Positions 21,807 through 35,900 of a DNA stretch of 64,000 nt are shown here, in pieces. The stretch's first letter is position 1. Each line of letters starts with the position of its first letter. The DNA comes from Apostichopus japonicus (taxonomy: Eukaryota; Echinodermata; Holothuroidea; Aspidochirotida; Stichopodidae), in contig NC_092571.1 of the NCBI RefSeq assembly GCF_037975245.1, positions 8,780,501 to 8,844,500 on the forward strand, read 5' to 3'. The notes beneath the pieces are model-generated. The model searched no databases. It saw nothing but the letters and a program-made list of their open reading frames with translations, and was not told where the DNA came from. The translations under genes and the position numbers were made by a program.

Positions 21807-24800
21807 CAACCTTGTTGTGGTCTTCCTCGACAACCTGTTTGTTGTTGTGTCCACTGCCAACCTTTGTCGTCCTCCACACCACCACAACCTTTGTTGTTGT
21901 TGTTGTTTTTGTTGTTGTGTCCATCACCAACTTTGGTTGTTGTTGTTGTTGTTGTCGTAGTCCACTTCCTGTTACACCTATTAACAAGAAAAAAAGAAAG
22001 CTTGGATTGGGCATTAAACAACATTACATAGAATAAACAAACCAAACAAACATTGAACTAACATACCAAACAAACAACAAACAAACATATCAAACAAACA
22101 AAGAACAAACAATCTAAAAACAAACATGAAAAAACTTCAACGATAAATTGAACAAACATGGAACAAACACAACCTTGTTGTGGTCGTCCTCGACAACGTC
22201 TTTGTTGTTGTGTCCACTGCCAACCTTTGTGGTCCTCGGCATCACCACAACCTTTGTTGTTGTTGTTGTTTGTATCCACCACCAACTTCGGTTGTCATAG
22301 TCCACTTCATGTAACACCTCTTAACAAGAAAAAAAAAGCTCAAATTGGATTGGGCATTAAACAACATTACGTAAAACAAATAAACAACAAACAAACATTG
22401 CCAACCTTTGTGGTCCTATGCATCACCACAACCTTTGTTGTTGTTGTTGTTGTTGTTGTTTGTGTCCACCACCAACTTGGTTGTTGTTGTCGTAGTCCAC
22501 TTCATGTAACACCTATTAACAAGAAAAAAACGAAAGCTCAAATTGGATTGGGCATTAAACAACATTACATAGAACATACATCAAACAAAAAACAAACAAA
22601 AATACACTAAAGGAACAACAAAAAAACATATCAAACAAACAAAGAAGAAACATAACATAGAACAAAGAAACTAAAAGCAAACATGATAAAAACTTCAATA
22701 TTAAATTGAACAAACATGGAACAAACACAACCTTGTTGTGGTCCTCCTCGACAACGTCTTTGTTGTTGTGTCCACTGCCAACCTTTGTGGTCCTCGGCAT
22801 CACCACAACCTTTGTTGTTTGTTGTTGTTTGTTGTTGTGTCCACCACCAACTTTTGTTGCCGTTGTTGTTGTTATTGTCAACTTCGTCTTACACCTATTA
22901 ACAATAAAAAAAGAAAGCTTAATTGGATTGGGCATAAAACAACATTACATAGAACATACATCAAACAAAAAACAAACAAAAATACACTAAAGGAACAACA
23001 AAAAAACATATCAAACAAACAAAGAAGAAACATAACATAGAACAAAGAAACTAAAAACAAACATGATAAAAACTTCAATATTAAATTGAACAAACATGGA
23101 ACAAACACAACCTTGTTGTGGTCCTCCTCGACAACGTCTTTGTTGTTGTGTCCACTGCCAACCTTTGTGGTCCTCGGCATCACCACAACCTTTGTTGTTT
23201 GTTGTTGTTTGTTGTTGTGTCCACCACCAACTTTTGTTGCCGTTGTTGTTGTTATTGTCAACTTCGTCTTACACCTATTAACAATAAAAAAAGAAAGCTT
23301 AATTGGATTGGGCATAAAACAACATTACATAGAACAAACACAGAACAAACAAACAACAAACAAACATATCAAACAGAAGAAACAGAACATTGTAGAACAA
23401 ACAAACTAAAAACAAACATGAAAAATGATACCAAACACAACCTTGTTCTTTGTTGTTTTGTTCACTGCCAACCTTTCTGGTCCTCGGCTCTACCACAACC
23501 TTTGTTGTTGTTTTTGTTGTTGTGTCCATCACCAACTTTGGTTGTTGTTGTGTCCATCACCAACTTTGGTTGTTGTTGTTGTTGTCGTAGTCCACTTCCT
23601 GTTACACCTATTAACAAGAAAAAAAGAAAGCTTAAATTGGATTGGGCATTAAACAACATTACATAGAACAAACAAACAGTAAAAACAAACAACAAACAAA
23701 AAACGTAGAACAAACAAACAATAAACAAACAAAGGAGAAACGTAGCATAGAACAAACAAACACGAAAAAACTTCAACGATAAATTGAACAACCTTGTTGT
23801 GGTCTTCCTCGACAACCTATTTGTTGTTGTGTCCACTGCCAACCTTTGTCGTCCTCCACACCACCACAACCTTTGTTGTTGTTGTTGTTTTTGTTGTGGT
23901 GTCCATCACCAACTTTGGTTGTTGTTGTTGTTGTTGTCGTAGTCCACTTCCTGTTACACCTATTAACAAGAAAAAAAGAAAGCTTAAATTGGATTGGGCA
24001 TTAAACAACATTACATAGAATAAACAAACCAAACAAACATTGAACTAACATACCAAACAAACAACAAACAAACATATCAAACAAACAAAGAACAAACAAT
24101 CTAAAAACAAACATGAAAAAACTTCAACGATAAATTGAACAAACATGGAACAAACACAACCTTGTTGTGGTCGTCCTCGACAACGTCTTTGTTGTTGTGT
24201 CCACTGCCAACCTTTGTGGTCCTCGGCATCACCAAAACCTTTGTTGTTGTTGTTGTTTGTATCCACCACCAACTTCGGTTGTCATAGTCCACTTCATGTA
24301 ACACCTATTAACAAGAAAAAAAAAAGAAAGCTCAAATTGGATTGGGCATTAAACAACATTACATAAAACAAATAAACAACAAACAAACATTGCCAACCTT
24401 TGTGGTCCTATGCATCACCACAACCTTTGTTGTTGTTGTTGTTGTTTGTGTCCACCACCAACTTGGTTGTTGTTGTCGTAGTCCACTTCATGTAACACCT
24501 ATTAACAAGAAAAAAACGAAAGCTCAAATTGGATTGGGCATTAAACAACATTACATAGAACATACATCAAACAAAAAACAAACAAAAATACACTAAAGGA
24601 ACAACAAAAAAACATATCAAACAAACAAAGAAGAAACATAACATAGAACAAAGAAACTAAAAACAAACATGATAAAAACTTCAATATTAAATTGAACAAA
24701 CATGGAACAAACACAACCTTGTTGTGGTCCTCCTCGACAACGTCTTTGTTGTTGTGTCCACTGCCAACCTTTGTGGTCCTCGGCATCACCACAACCTTTG

Positions 24801-26609
24801 TTGTTTGTTGTTGTTTGTTGTTGTGTCCACCACCAACTTTTGTTGCCGTTGTTGTTGTTATTGTCAACTTCGTCTTACACCTATTAACAATAAAAAAACG
24901 AAAGCTTAATTGGATTGGGCATAAAACAACATAACATAGAACAAAGAAACTAAAAACAAACATGATAAAAACTTCAATATTAAATTGAACAAACATGGAA
25001 CAAACACAACCTTGTTGTGGTCCTCCTCGACAACGTCTTTGTTGTTGTGTCCACTGCCAACCTTTGTGGTCCTCGGCATCACCACAACCTTTGTTGTTTG
25101 TTGTTGTTTGTTGTTGTGTCCACCACCAACTTTTGTTGCCGTTGTTGTTGTTATTGTCAACTTCGTCTTACACCTATTAACAATAAAAAAAGAAAGCTTA
25201 ATTGGATTGGGCATAAAACAACATTACATAGAACAAACACAGAACAAACAAACAACAAACAAACATATCAAACAGAAGAAACAGAACATTGTAGAACAAA
25301 CAAACTAAAAACAAACATGAAAAATGATACCAAACACAACCTTGTTCTTTGTTGTTTTGTTCACTGCCAACCTTTCTGGTCCTCGGCTCTACCACAACCT
25401 TTGTTGTTGTTTTTGTTGTTGTGTCCATCACCAACTTTGGTTGTTGTTGTGTCCATCACCAACTTTGGTTGTTGTTGTTGTTGTCGTAGTCCACTTCCTG
25501 TTACACCTATTAACAAGAAAAAAAGAAAGCTTAAATTGGATTGGGCATTAAACAACATTACATAGAACAAACAAACAGTAAAAACAAACAACAAACAAAA
25601 AACGTAGAACAAACAAACAATAAACAAACAAAGGAGAAACGTAGCATAGAACAAACAAACACGAAAAAACTTCAACGATAAATTGAACAACCTTGTTGTG
25701 GTCTTCCTCGACAACCTATTTGTTGTTGTGTCCACTGCCAACCTTTGTCGTCCTCCACACCACCACAACCTTTGTTGTTGTTGTTGTTTTTGTTGTGGTG
25801 TCCATCACCAACTTTGGTTGTTGTTTGTTGTTGTTGTCGTAGTCCACTTCCTGTTACACCTATTAACAAGAAAAAAAGAAAGCTTAAATTGGATTGGGCA
25901 TTAAACAACATTACATAGAATAAACAAACCAAACAAACATTGAACTAACATACCAAACAAACAACAAACAAACATATCAAACAAACAAAGAACAAACAAT
26001 CTAAAAACAAACATGAAAAAACTTCAACGATAAATTGAACAAACATGGAACAAACACAACCTTGTTGTGGTCGTCCTCGACAACGTCTTTGTTGTTGTGT
26101 CCACTGCCAACCTTTGTGGTCCTCGGCATCACCACAACCTTTGTTGTTGTTGTTGTTTGTATCCACCACCAACTTCGGTTGTCATAGTCCACTTCATGTA
26201 ACACCTATTAACAAGAAAAAAAAAGAAAGCTCAAATTGGATTGGGCATTAAACAACATTACATAAAACAAATAAACAACAAACAAACATTGCCAACCTTT
26301 GTGGTCCTATGCATCACCACAACCTTTGTTGTTTTTGTTGTTGTTGTTGTTGTTGTTTGTGTCCACCACCAACTTGGTTGTTGTTGTCGTAGTCCACTTC
26401 ATGTAACACCTATTAACAAGAAAAGAACGAAAGCTCAAATTGGATTGGGCATTAAACAACATTACATAGAACATACAAACAAAAAACAAACAAAAATACA
26501 CTAAAGGAACAACAAAAAAACATATCAAACAAACAAAGAAGAAACATAACATAGAACAAAGAAACTAAAAACAAACATGATAAAAACTTCAATATTAAAT
26601 TGAACAAAC

Positions 26610-28910
26610 ATGGAACAAACACAACCTTGTTGTGGTCCTCCTCGACAACGTCTTTGTTGTTGTGTCCACTGCCAACCTTTGTGGTCCTCGGCATCACCAC
26701 AACCTTTGTTGTTTGTTGTTGTTTGTTGTTGTGTCCACCACCAACTTTTGTTGCCGTTGTTGTTGTTATTGTCAACTTCGTCTTACACCTATTAACAATA
26801 AAAAAAGAAAGCTTAATTGGATTGGGCATAAAACAACATTACATAGAACAAACACAGAACAAACAAACAACAAACAAACATATCAAACAGAAGAAACAGA
26901 ACATTGTAGAACAAACAAACTAAAAACAAACATGAAAAATGATACCAAACACAACCTTGTTCTTTGTTGTTTTCTTCACTGCCAACCTTTCTGGTCCTCG
27001 GCTCTACCACAACCTTTGTTGTTGTTTTTGTTGTTGTGTCCATCACCAACTTTGGTTGTTGTTGTTGTTGTCGTAGTCCACTTCCTGTTACACCTATTAA
27101 CAAGAAAAAAAGAAAGCTTAAATTGGATTGGGCATTAAACAACATTACATAGAACAAACAAACAGTAAAAACAAACAACAAACAAAAAACGTAGAACAAA
27201 CAAACAATAAACAAACAAAGGAGAAACGTAGCATAGAACAAACAAACACGAAAAAACTTCAACGATAAATTGAACAACCTTGTTGTGGTCTTCCTCGACA
27301 ACCTATTTGTTGTTGTGTCCACTGCCAACCTTTGTCGTCCTCCACACCACCACAACCTTTGTTGTTGTTGTTGTTTTTGTTGTTGTGTCCATCACCAACT
27401 TTGGTTGTTGTTGTTGTTGTTGTCGTAGTCCACTTCCTGTTACACCTATTAACAAGAAAAAAAGAAAGCTTAAATTGGATTGGGCATTAAACATGAACTA
27501 ACATACCAAACAAACAACAAACAAACATATCAAACAAACAAAGAACAAACAATCTAAAAACAAACATGAAAAAACTTCAACGATAAATTGAACAAACATG
27601 GAACAAACACAACCTTGTTGTGGTCGTCCTCGACAACGTCTTTGTTGTTGTGTCCACTGCCAACCTTTGTGGTCCTCGGCATCACCACAACCTTTGTTGT
27701 TGTTGTTGTTTGTATCCACCACCAACTTTGGTTGTCATAGTCCACTTCACCTATTAACAAGAAAAAAAAAGAAAGCTCAAATTGGATTGGGCATTAAACA
27801 ACATTACATAAAACAAATAAACAACAAACAAACATTGCCAACCTTTGTGGTCCTATGCATCACCACAACCTTTGTTGTTTTTGTTGTTGTTGTTGTTTGT
27901 GTCCACCACCAACTTGGTTGTTGTTGTCGTAGTCCACTTCATGTAACACCTATTAACAAGAAAAAAACGAAAGCTCAAATTGGATTGGGCATTAAACAAC
28001 ATTACATAGAACATACATCAAACAAAAAACAAACAAAAATACACTAAAGGAACAACAAAAAAACATATCAAACAAACAAAGAAGAAACATAACATAGAAC
28101 AAAGAAACTAAAAACAAACATGATAAAAACTTCAATAATAAATTGAACAAACATGGAACAAACACAACCTTGTTGTGGTCCTCCTCGACAACGTCTTTGT
28201 TGTTGTGTCCACTGCCAACCTTTGTGGTCCTCGGCATCACCACAACCTTTGTTGTTGTTTGTTGTTGTGTCCACCACCAACTTTTGTTGCCGTTGTTGTT
28301 GTTATTGTCAACTTCGTCTTACACCTATTAACAATAAAAAAAGAAAGCTTAATTGGATTGGGCATAAAACAACATTACATAGAACAAACACAGAACAAAC
28401 AAACAACAAACAAACATATCAAACAGAGAAGAAACAGAACATTGTAGAACAAACAAACTAAAAACAAACATGAAAAATGATACCAAACACAACCTTGTTC
28501 TTTGTTGTTTTCTTCACTGCCAACCATTCTGGTCCTCGGCTCTACCACAACCTTTGTTGTTGTTTTTGTTGTTGTGTCCATAACCAACTTTGGTTGTTGT
28601 TGTTGTTGTCGTAGTCCACTTCCTGTTACACCTATTAACAAGAAAAAAAGAAAGCTTAAATTGGATTGGGCATTAAACAACATTACATAGAACAAACAAA
28701 CAGTAAAAACAAACAACAAACAAAAAACGTAGAACAAACAAACAATAAACAAACAAAGGAGAAACGTAGCATAGAACAAACAAACACGAAAAAACGATAA
28801 ATTGAACAACCTTGTTGTGGTCTTCCTCGACAACCTATTTGTTGTTGTGTCCACTGCCAACCTTTGTCGTCCTCCACACCACCACAACCTTTGTTGTTGT
28901 TGTTGTTTTT
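26610..28910. repeat. Block duplicate of 16,456-18,756, offset 10,154 bp
   Basis: Many landmarks match at a constant offset of 10,154 bp: 16478 to 26632, 17126 to 27280, 17444 to 27598, 18221 to 28375, 18658 to 28812. Private variants are shared: the AACATGAACTAAC tail after A, CCACTTCACCTATTAAC in B, and CCAACCATTCTGG in E. The block is out of register with its immediate neighbours, so it was copied as a unit over 10 kb, not generated by stepwise single-HOR exchange. Confidence 0.8.
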
Positions 28911-30168
28911 GTTGTTGTGTCCATCACCAACTTTGGTTGTTGTTGTTGTTGTTGTCGTAGTCCACTTCCTGTTACACCTATTAACAAGAAAAAAAGAAAG
29001 CTTGGATTGGGCATTAAACAACATTACATAGAATAAACAAACCAAACAAACATTGAACTAACATACCAAACAAACAACAAACAAACATATCAAACAAACA
29101 AAGAACAAACAATCTAAAAACAAACATGAAAAAACTTCAACGATAAATTGAACAAACATGGAACAAACACAACCTTGTTGTGGTCGTCCTCGACAACGTC
29201 TTTGTTGTTGTGTCCACTGCCAACCTTTGTGGTCCTCGGCATCACCACAACCTTTGTTGTTGTTTGTTGTTGTGTCCACCACCAACTTTTGTTGCCGTTG
29301 TTGTTGTTATTGTCAACTTCGTCTTACACCTATTAACAATAAAAAAAGAAAGCTTAATTGGATTGGGCATAAAACAACATTACATAGAACAAACACAGAA
29401 CAAACAAACAACAAACAAACATATCAAACAGAGAAGAAACAGAACATTGTAGAACAAACAAACTAAAAACAAACATGAAAAATGATACCAAACACAACCT
29501 TGTTCTTTGTTGTTTTCTTCACTGCCAACCATTCTGGTCCTCGGCTCTACCACAACCTTTGTTGTTGTTTTTGTTGTTGTGTCCATAACCAACTTTGGTT
29601 GTTGTTGTTGTTGTCGTAGTCCACTTCCTGTTACACCTATTAACAAGAAAAAAAGAAAGCTTAAATTGGATTGGGCATTAAACAACATTACATAGAACAA
29701 ACAAACAGTAAAAACAAACAACAAACAAAAAACGTAGAACAAACAAACAATAAACAAACAAAGGAGAAACGTAGCATAGAACAAACAAACACGAAAAAAC
29801 GATAAATTGAACAACCTTGTTGTGGTCTTCCTCGACAACCTATTTGTTGTTGTGTCCACTGCCAACCTTTGTCGTCCTCCACACCACCACAACCTTTGTT
29901 GTTGTTGTTGTTTTTGTTGTTGTGTCCATCACCAACTTTGGTTGTTGTTGTTGTTGTTGTCGTAGTCCACTTCCTGTTACACCTATTAACAAGAAAAAAA
30001 GAAAGCTTGGATTGGGCATTAAACAACATTACATAGAATAAACAAACCAAACAAACATTGAACTAACATACCAAACAAACAACAAACAAACATATCAAAC
30101 AAACAAAGAACAAACAATCTAAAAACAAACATGAAAAAACTTCAACGATAAATTGAACAAACATGGAA
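28807..30168. repeat. Array 2: 1,005-bp three-monomer HOR created by a B/D hybrid
   Basis: At 29,158 the monomer starts as B (GTGGTCGTCCTCGAC) and ends as D (CAACTTTTGTTGCCG), so B tail, C and D head are missing. The resulting HOR (A, B/D, E) is 1,005 bp. Landmarks at 28375, 28502, 28683 and 28812 recur 1,005 bp later (29380, 29507, 29688, 29817). Confidence 0.85.
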
Positions 30169-31417
30169 CAAACACAACCTTGTTGTGGTCGTCCTCGACA
30201 ACGTCTTTGTTGTTGTGTCCACTGCCAACCTTTGTGGTCCTCGGCATCACCACAACCTTTGTTGTTGTTGTTGTTTGTATCCACCACCAACTTCGGTTGT
30301 CATAGTCCACTTCATGTAACACCTATTAACAAGAAATAAAAAGAAAGCTCAAATTGGATTGGGCATTAAACAACATTACGTAAAACAAATAAACAACAAA
30401 CAAACATTGCCAACCTTTGTGGTCCTATGCATCACCACAACCTTTGTTGTTGTTGTTGTTGTTGTTGTTTGTGTCCACCACCAACTTGGTTGTTGTTGTC
30501 GTAGTCCACTTCATGTAACACCTATTAACAAGAAAAAAACGAAAGCTCAAATTGGATTGGGCATTAAACAACATTACATAGAACATACATCAAACAAAAA
30601 ACAAACAAAAATACACTAAAGGAACAACAAAAAAACATATCAAACAAACAAAGAAGAAACATAACATAGAACAAAGAAACTAAAAACAAACATGATAAAA
30701 ACTTCAATATTAAATTGAACAAACATGGAACAAACACAACCTTGTTGTGGTCCTCCTCGACAACGTCTTTGTTGTTGTGTCCACTGCCAACCTTTGTGGT
30801 CCTCGGCATCACCACAACCTTTGTTGTTTGTTGTTGTTTGTTGTTGTGTCCACCACCAACTTTTGTTGCCGTTGTTGTTGTTATTGTCAACTTCGTCTTA
30901 CACCTATTAACAATAAAAAAAGAAAGCTTAATTGGATTGGGCATAAAACAACATTACATAGAACAAACACAGAACAAACAAACAACAAACAAACATATCA
31001 AACAGAAGAAACAGAACATTGTAGAACAAACAAACTAAAAACAAACATGAAAAATGATACCAAACACAACCTTGTTCTTTGTTGTTTTGTTCACTGCCAA
31101 CCTTTCTGGTCCTCGGCTCTACCACAACCTTTGTTGTTGTTTTTGTTGTTGTGTCCATCACCAACTTTGGTTGTTGTTGTGTCCATCACCAACTTTGGTT
31201 GTTGTTGTTGTTGTCGTAGTCCACTTCCTGTTACACCTATTAACAAGAAAAAAAGAAAGCTTAAATTGGATTGGGCATTAAACAACATTACATAGAACAA
31301 ACAAACAGTAAAAACAAACAACAAACAAAAAACGTAGAACAAACAAACAATAAACAAACAAAGGAGAAACGTAGCATAGAACAAACAAACACGAAAAAAC
31401 TTCAACGATAAATTGAA

Positions 31418-32622
31418 CAACCTTGTTGTGGTCTTCCTCGACAACCTATTTGTTGTTGTGTCCACTGCCAACCTTTGTCGTCCTCCACACCACCACAACC
31501 TTTGTTGTTGTTGTTGTTTTTGTTGTGGTGTCCATCACCAACTTTGGTTGTTGTTGTTGTTGTTGTCGTAGTCCACTTCCTGTTACACCTATTAACAAGA
31601 AAAAAAGAAAGCTTAAATTGGATTGGGCATTAAACAACATTACATAGAATAAACAAACCAAACAAACATTGAACTAACATACCAAACAAACAACAAACAA
31701 ACATATCAAACAAACAAAGAACAAACAATCTAAAAACAAACATGAAAAAACTTCAACGATAAATTGAACAAACATGGAACAAACACAACCTTGTTGTGGT
31801 CGTCCTCGACAACGTCTTTGTTGTTGTGTCCACTGCCAACCTTTGTGGTCCTCGGCATCACCACAACCTTTGTTGTTGTTGTTGTTTGTATCCACCACCA
31901 ACTTCGGTTGTCATAGTCCACTTCATGTAACACCTATTAACAAGAAAAAAAAAGAAAGCTCAAATTGGATTGGGCATTAAACAACATTACATAAAACAAA
32001 TAAACAACAAACAAACATTGCCAACCTTTGTGGTCCTATGCATCACCACAACCTTTGTTGTTTTTGTTGTTGTTGTTGTTGTTGTTTGTGTCCACCACCA
32101 ACTTGGTTGTTGTTGTCGTAGTCCACTTCATGTAACACCTATTAACAAGAAAAGAACGAAAGCTCAAATTGGATTGGGCATTAAACAACATTACATAGAA
32201 CAAACACAGAACAAACAAACAACAAACAAACATATCAAACAGAGAAGAAACAGAACATTGTAGAACAAACAAACTAAAAACAAACATGAAAAATGATACC
32301 AAACACAACCTTGTTCTTTGTTGTTTTCTTCACTGCCAACCTTTCTGGTCCTCGGCTCTACCACAACCTTTGTTGTTGTTTTTGTTGTTGTGTCCATAAC
32401 CAACTTTGGTTGTTGTTGTTGTTGTCGTAGTCCACTTCCTGTTACACCTATTAACAAGAAAAAAAGAAAGCTTAAATTGGATTGGGCATTAAACAACATT
32501 ACATAGAACAAACAAACAGTAAAAACAAACAACAAACAAAAAACGTAGAACAAACAAACAATAAACAAACAAAGGAGAAACGTAGCATAGAACAAACAAA
32601 CACGAAAAAACGATAAATTGAA
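31418..32622. repeat. Array 2: 1,205-bp HOR with a C/D fusion
   Basis: The C monomer that begins near 32,023 switches to a D-type tail (ACATAGAACAAACACAGAAC) at about 32,190-32,210, so one D head is skipped. This HOR contains A, B, C/D and E. Confidence 0.8.
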
Positions 32623-32978
32623 CAACCTTGTTGTGGTCTTCCTCGACAACCTGTTTGTTGTTGTGTCCACTGCCAACCTTTGTCGTCCTCCACACCACCA
32701 CAACCTTTGTTGTTGTTGTTGTTTTTGTTGTTGTGTCCATCACCAACTTTGGTTGTTGTTGTTGTTGTTGTCGTAGTCCACTTCCTGTTACACCTATTAA
32801 CAAGAAAAAAAGAAAGCTTGGATTGGGCATTAAACAACATTACATAGAATAAACAAACCAAACAAACATTGAACTAACATACCAAACAAACAACAAACAA
32901 ACATATCAAACAAACAAAGAACAAACAATCTAAAAACAAACATGAAAAAACTTCAACGATAAATTGAACAAACATGGA

Positions 32979-35900
32979 ACAAACACAACCTTGTTGTGGT
33001 CGTCCTCGACAACGTCTTTGTTGTTGTGTCCACTGCCAACCTTTGTGGTCCTCGGCATCACCACAACCTTTGTTGTTGTTGTTGTTTGTATCCACCACCA
33101 ACTTCGGTTGTCATAGTCCACTTCATGTAACACCTCTTAACAAGAAAAAAAAAGCTCAAATTGGATTGGGCATTAAACAACATTACGTAAAACAAATAAA
33201 CAACAAACAAACATTGCCAACCTTTGTGGTCCTATGCATCACCACAACCTTTGTTGTTGTTGTTGTTGTTTGTGTCCACCACCAACTTGGTTGTTGTTGT
33301 CGTAGTCCACTTCATGTAACACCTATTAACAAGAAAAAAACGAAAGCTCAAATTGGATTGGGCATTAAACAACATTACATAGAACATACATCAAACAAAA
33401 AACAAACAAAAATACACTAAAGGAACAACAAAAAAACATATCAAACAAACAAAGAAGAAACATAACATAGAACAAAGAAACTAAAAGCAAACATGATAAA
33501 AACTTCAATATTAAATTGAACAAACATGGAACAAACACAACCTTGTTGTGGTCCTCCTCGACAACGTCTTTGTTGTTGTGTCCACTGCCAACCTTTGTGG
33601 TCCTCGGCATCACCACAACCTTTGTTGTTTGTTGTTGTTTGTTGTTGTGTCCACCACCAACTTTTGTTGCCGTTGTTGTTGTTATTGTCAACTTCGTCTT
33701 ACACCTATTAACAATAAAAAAAGAAAGCTTAATTGGATTGGGCATAAAACAACATTACATAGAACATACATCAAACAAAAAACAAACAAAAATACACTAA
33801 AGGAACAACAAAAAAACATATCAAACAAACAAAGAAGAAACATAACATAGAACAAAGAAACTAAAAACAAACATGATAAAAACTTCAATATTAAATTGAA
33901 CAAACATGGAACAAACACAACCTTGTTGTGGTCCTCCTCGACAACGTCTTTGTTGTTGTGTCCACTGCCAACCTTTGTGGTCCTCGGCATCACCACAACC
34001 TTTGTTGTTTGTTGTTGTTTGTTGTTGTGTCCACCACCAACTTTTGTTGCCGTTGTTGTTGTTATTGTCAACTTCGTCTTACACCTATTAACAATAAAAA
34101 AAGAAAGCTTAATTGGATTGGGCATAAAACAACATTACATAGAACATACATCAAACAAAAAACAAACAAAAATACACTAAAGGAACAACAAAAAAACATA
34201 TCAAACAAACAAAGAAGAAACATAACATAGAACAAAGAAACTAAAAACAAACATGATAAAAACTTCAATATTAAATTGAACAAACATGGAACAAACACAA
34301 CCTTGTTGTGGTCCTCCTCGACAACGTCTTTGTTGTTGTGTCCACTGCCAACCTTTGTGGTCCTCGGCATCACCACAACCTTTGTTGTTTGTTGTTGTTT
34401 GTTGTTGTGTCCACCACCAACTTTTGTTGCCGTTGTTGTTGTTATTGTCAACTTCGTCTTACACCTATTAACAATAAAAAAAGAAAGCTTAATTGGATTG
34501 GGCATAAAACAACATTACATAGAACAAACACAGAACAAACAAACAACAAACAAACATATCAAACAGAAGAAACAGAACATTGTAGAACAAACAAACTAAA
34601 AACAAACATGAAAAATGATACCAAACACAACCTTGTTCTTTGTTGTTTTGTTCACTGCCAACCTTTCTGGTCCTCGGCTCTACCACAACCTTTGTTGTTG
34701 TTTTTGTTGTTGTGTCCATCACCAACTTTGGTTGTTGTTGTGTCCATCACCAACTTTGGTTGTTGTTGTTGTTGTCGTAGTCCACTTCCTGTTACACCTA
34801 TTAACAAGAAAAAAAGAAAGCTTAAATTGGATTGGGCATTAAACAACATTACATAGAACAAACAAACAGTAAAAACAAACAACAAACAAAAAACCTAGAA
34901 CAAACAAACAATAAACAAACAAAGGAGAAACGTAGCATAGAACAAACAAACACGAAAAAACTTCAACGATAAATTGAACAACCTTGTTGTGGTCTTCCTC
35001 GACAACCTATTTGTTGTTGTGTCCACTGCCAACCTTTGTCGTCCTCCACACCACCACAACCTTTGTTGTTGTTGTTGTTTTTGTTGTGGTGTCCATCACC
35101 AACTTTGGTTGTTGTTGTTGTTGTTGTCGTAGTCCACTTCCTGTTACACCTATTAACAAGAAAAAAAGAAAGCTTAAATTGGATTGGGCATTAAACAACA
35201 TTACATAGAATAAACAAACCAAACAAACATTGAACTAACATACCAAACAAACAACAAACAAACATATCAAACAAACAAAGAACAAACAATCTAAAAACAA
35301 ACATGAAAAAACTTCAACGATAAATTGAACAAACATGGAACAAACACAACCTTGTTGTGGTCGTCCTCGACAACGTCTTTGTTGTTGTGTCCACTGCCAA
35401 CCTTTGTGGTCCTCGGCATCACCAAAACCTTTGTTGTTGTTGTTGTTTGTATCCACCACCAACTTCGGTTGTCATAGTCCACTTCATGTAACACCTATTA
35501 ACAAGAAAAAAAAAAGAAAGCTCAAATTGGATTGGGCATTAAACAACATTACATAAAACAAATAAACAACAAACAAACATTGCCAACCTTTGTGGTCCTA
35601 TGCATCACCACAACCTTTGTTGTTGTTGTTGTTGTTTGTGTCCACCACCAACTTGGTTGTTGTTGTCGTAGTCCACTTCATGTAACACCTATTAACAAGA
35701 AAAAAACGAAAGCTCAAATTGGATTGGGCATTAAACAACATTACATAGAACATACATCAAACAAAAAACAAACAAAAATACACTAAAGGAACAACAAAAA
35801 AACATATCAAACAAACAAAGAAGAAACATAACATAGAACAAAGAAACTAAAAACAAACATGATAAAAACTTCAATATTAAATTGAACAAACATGGAACAA

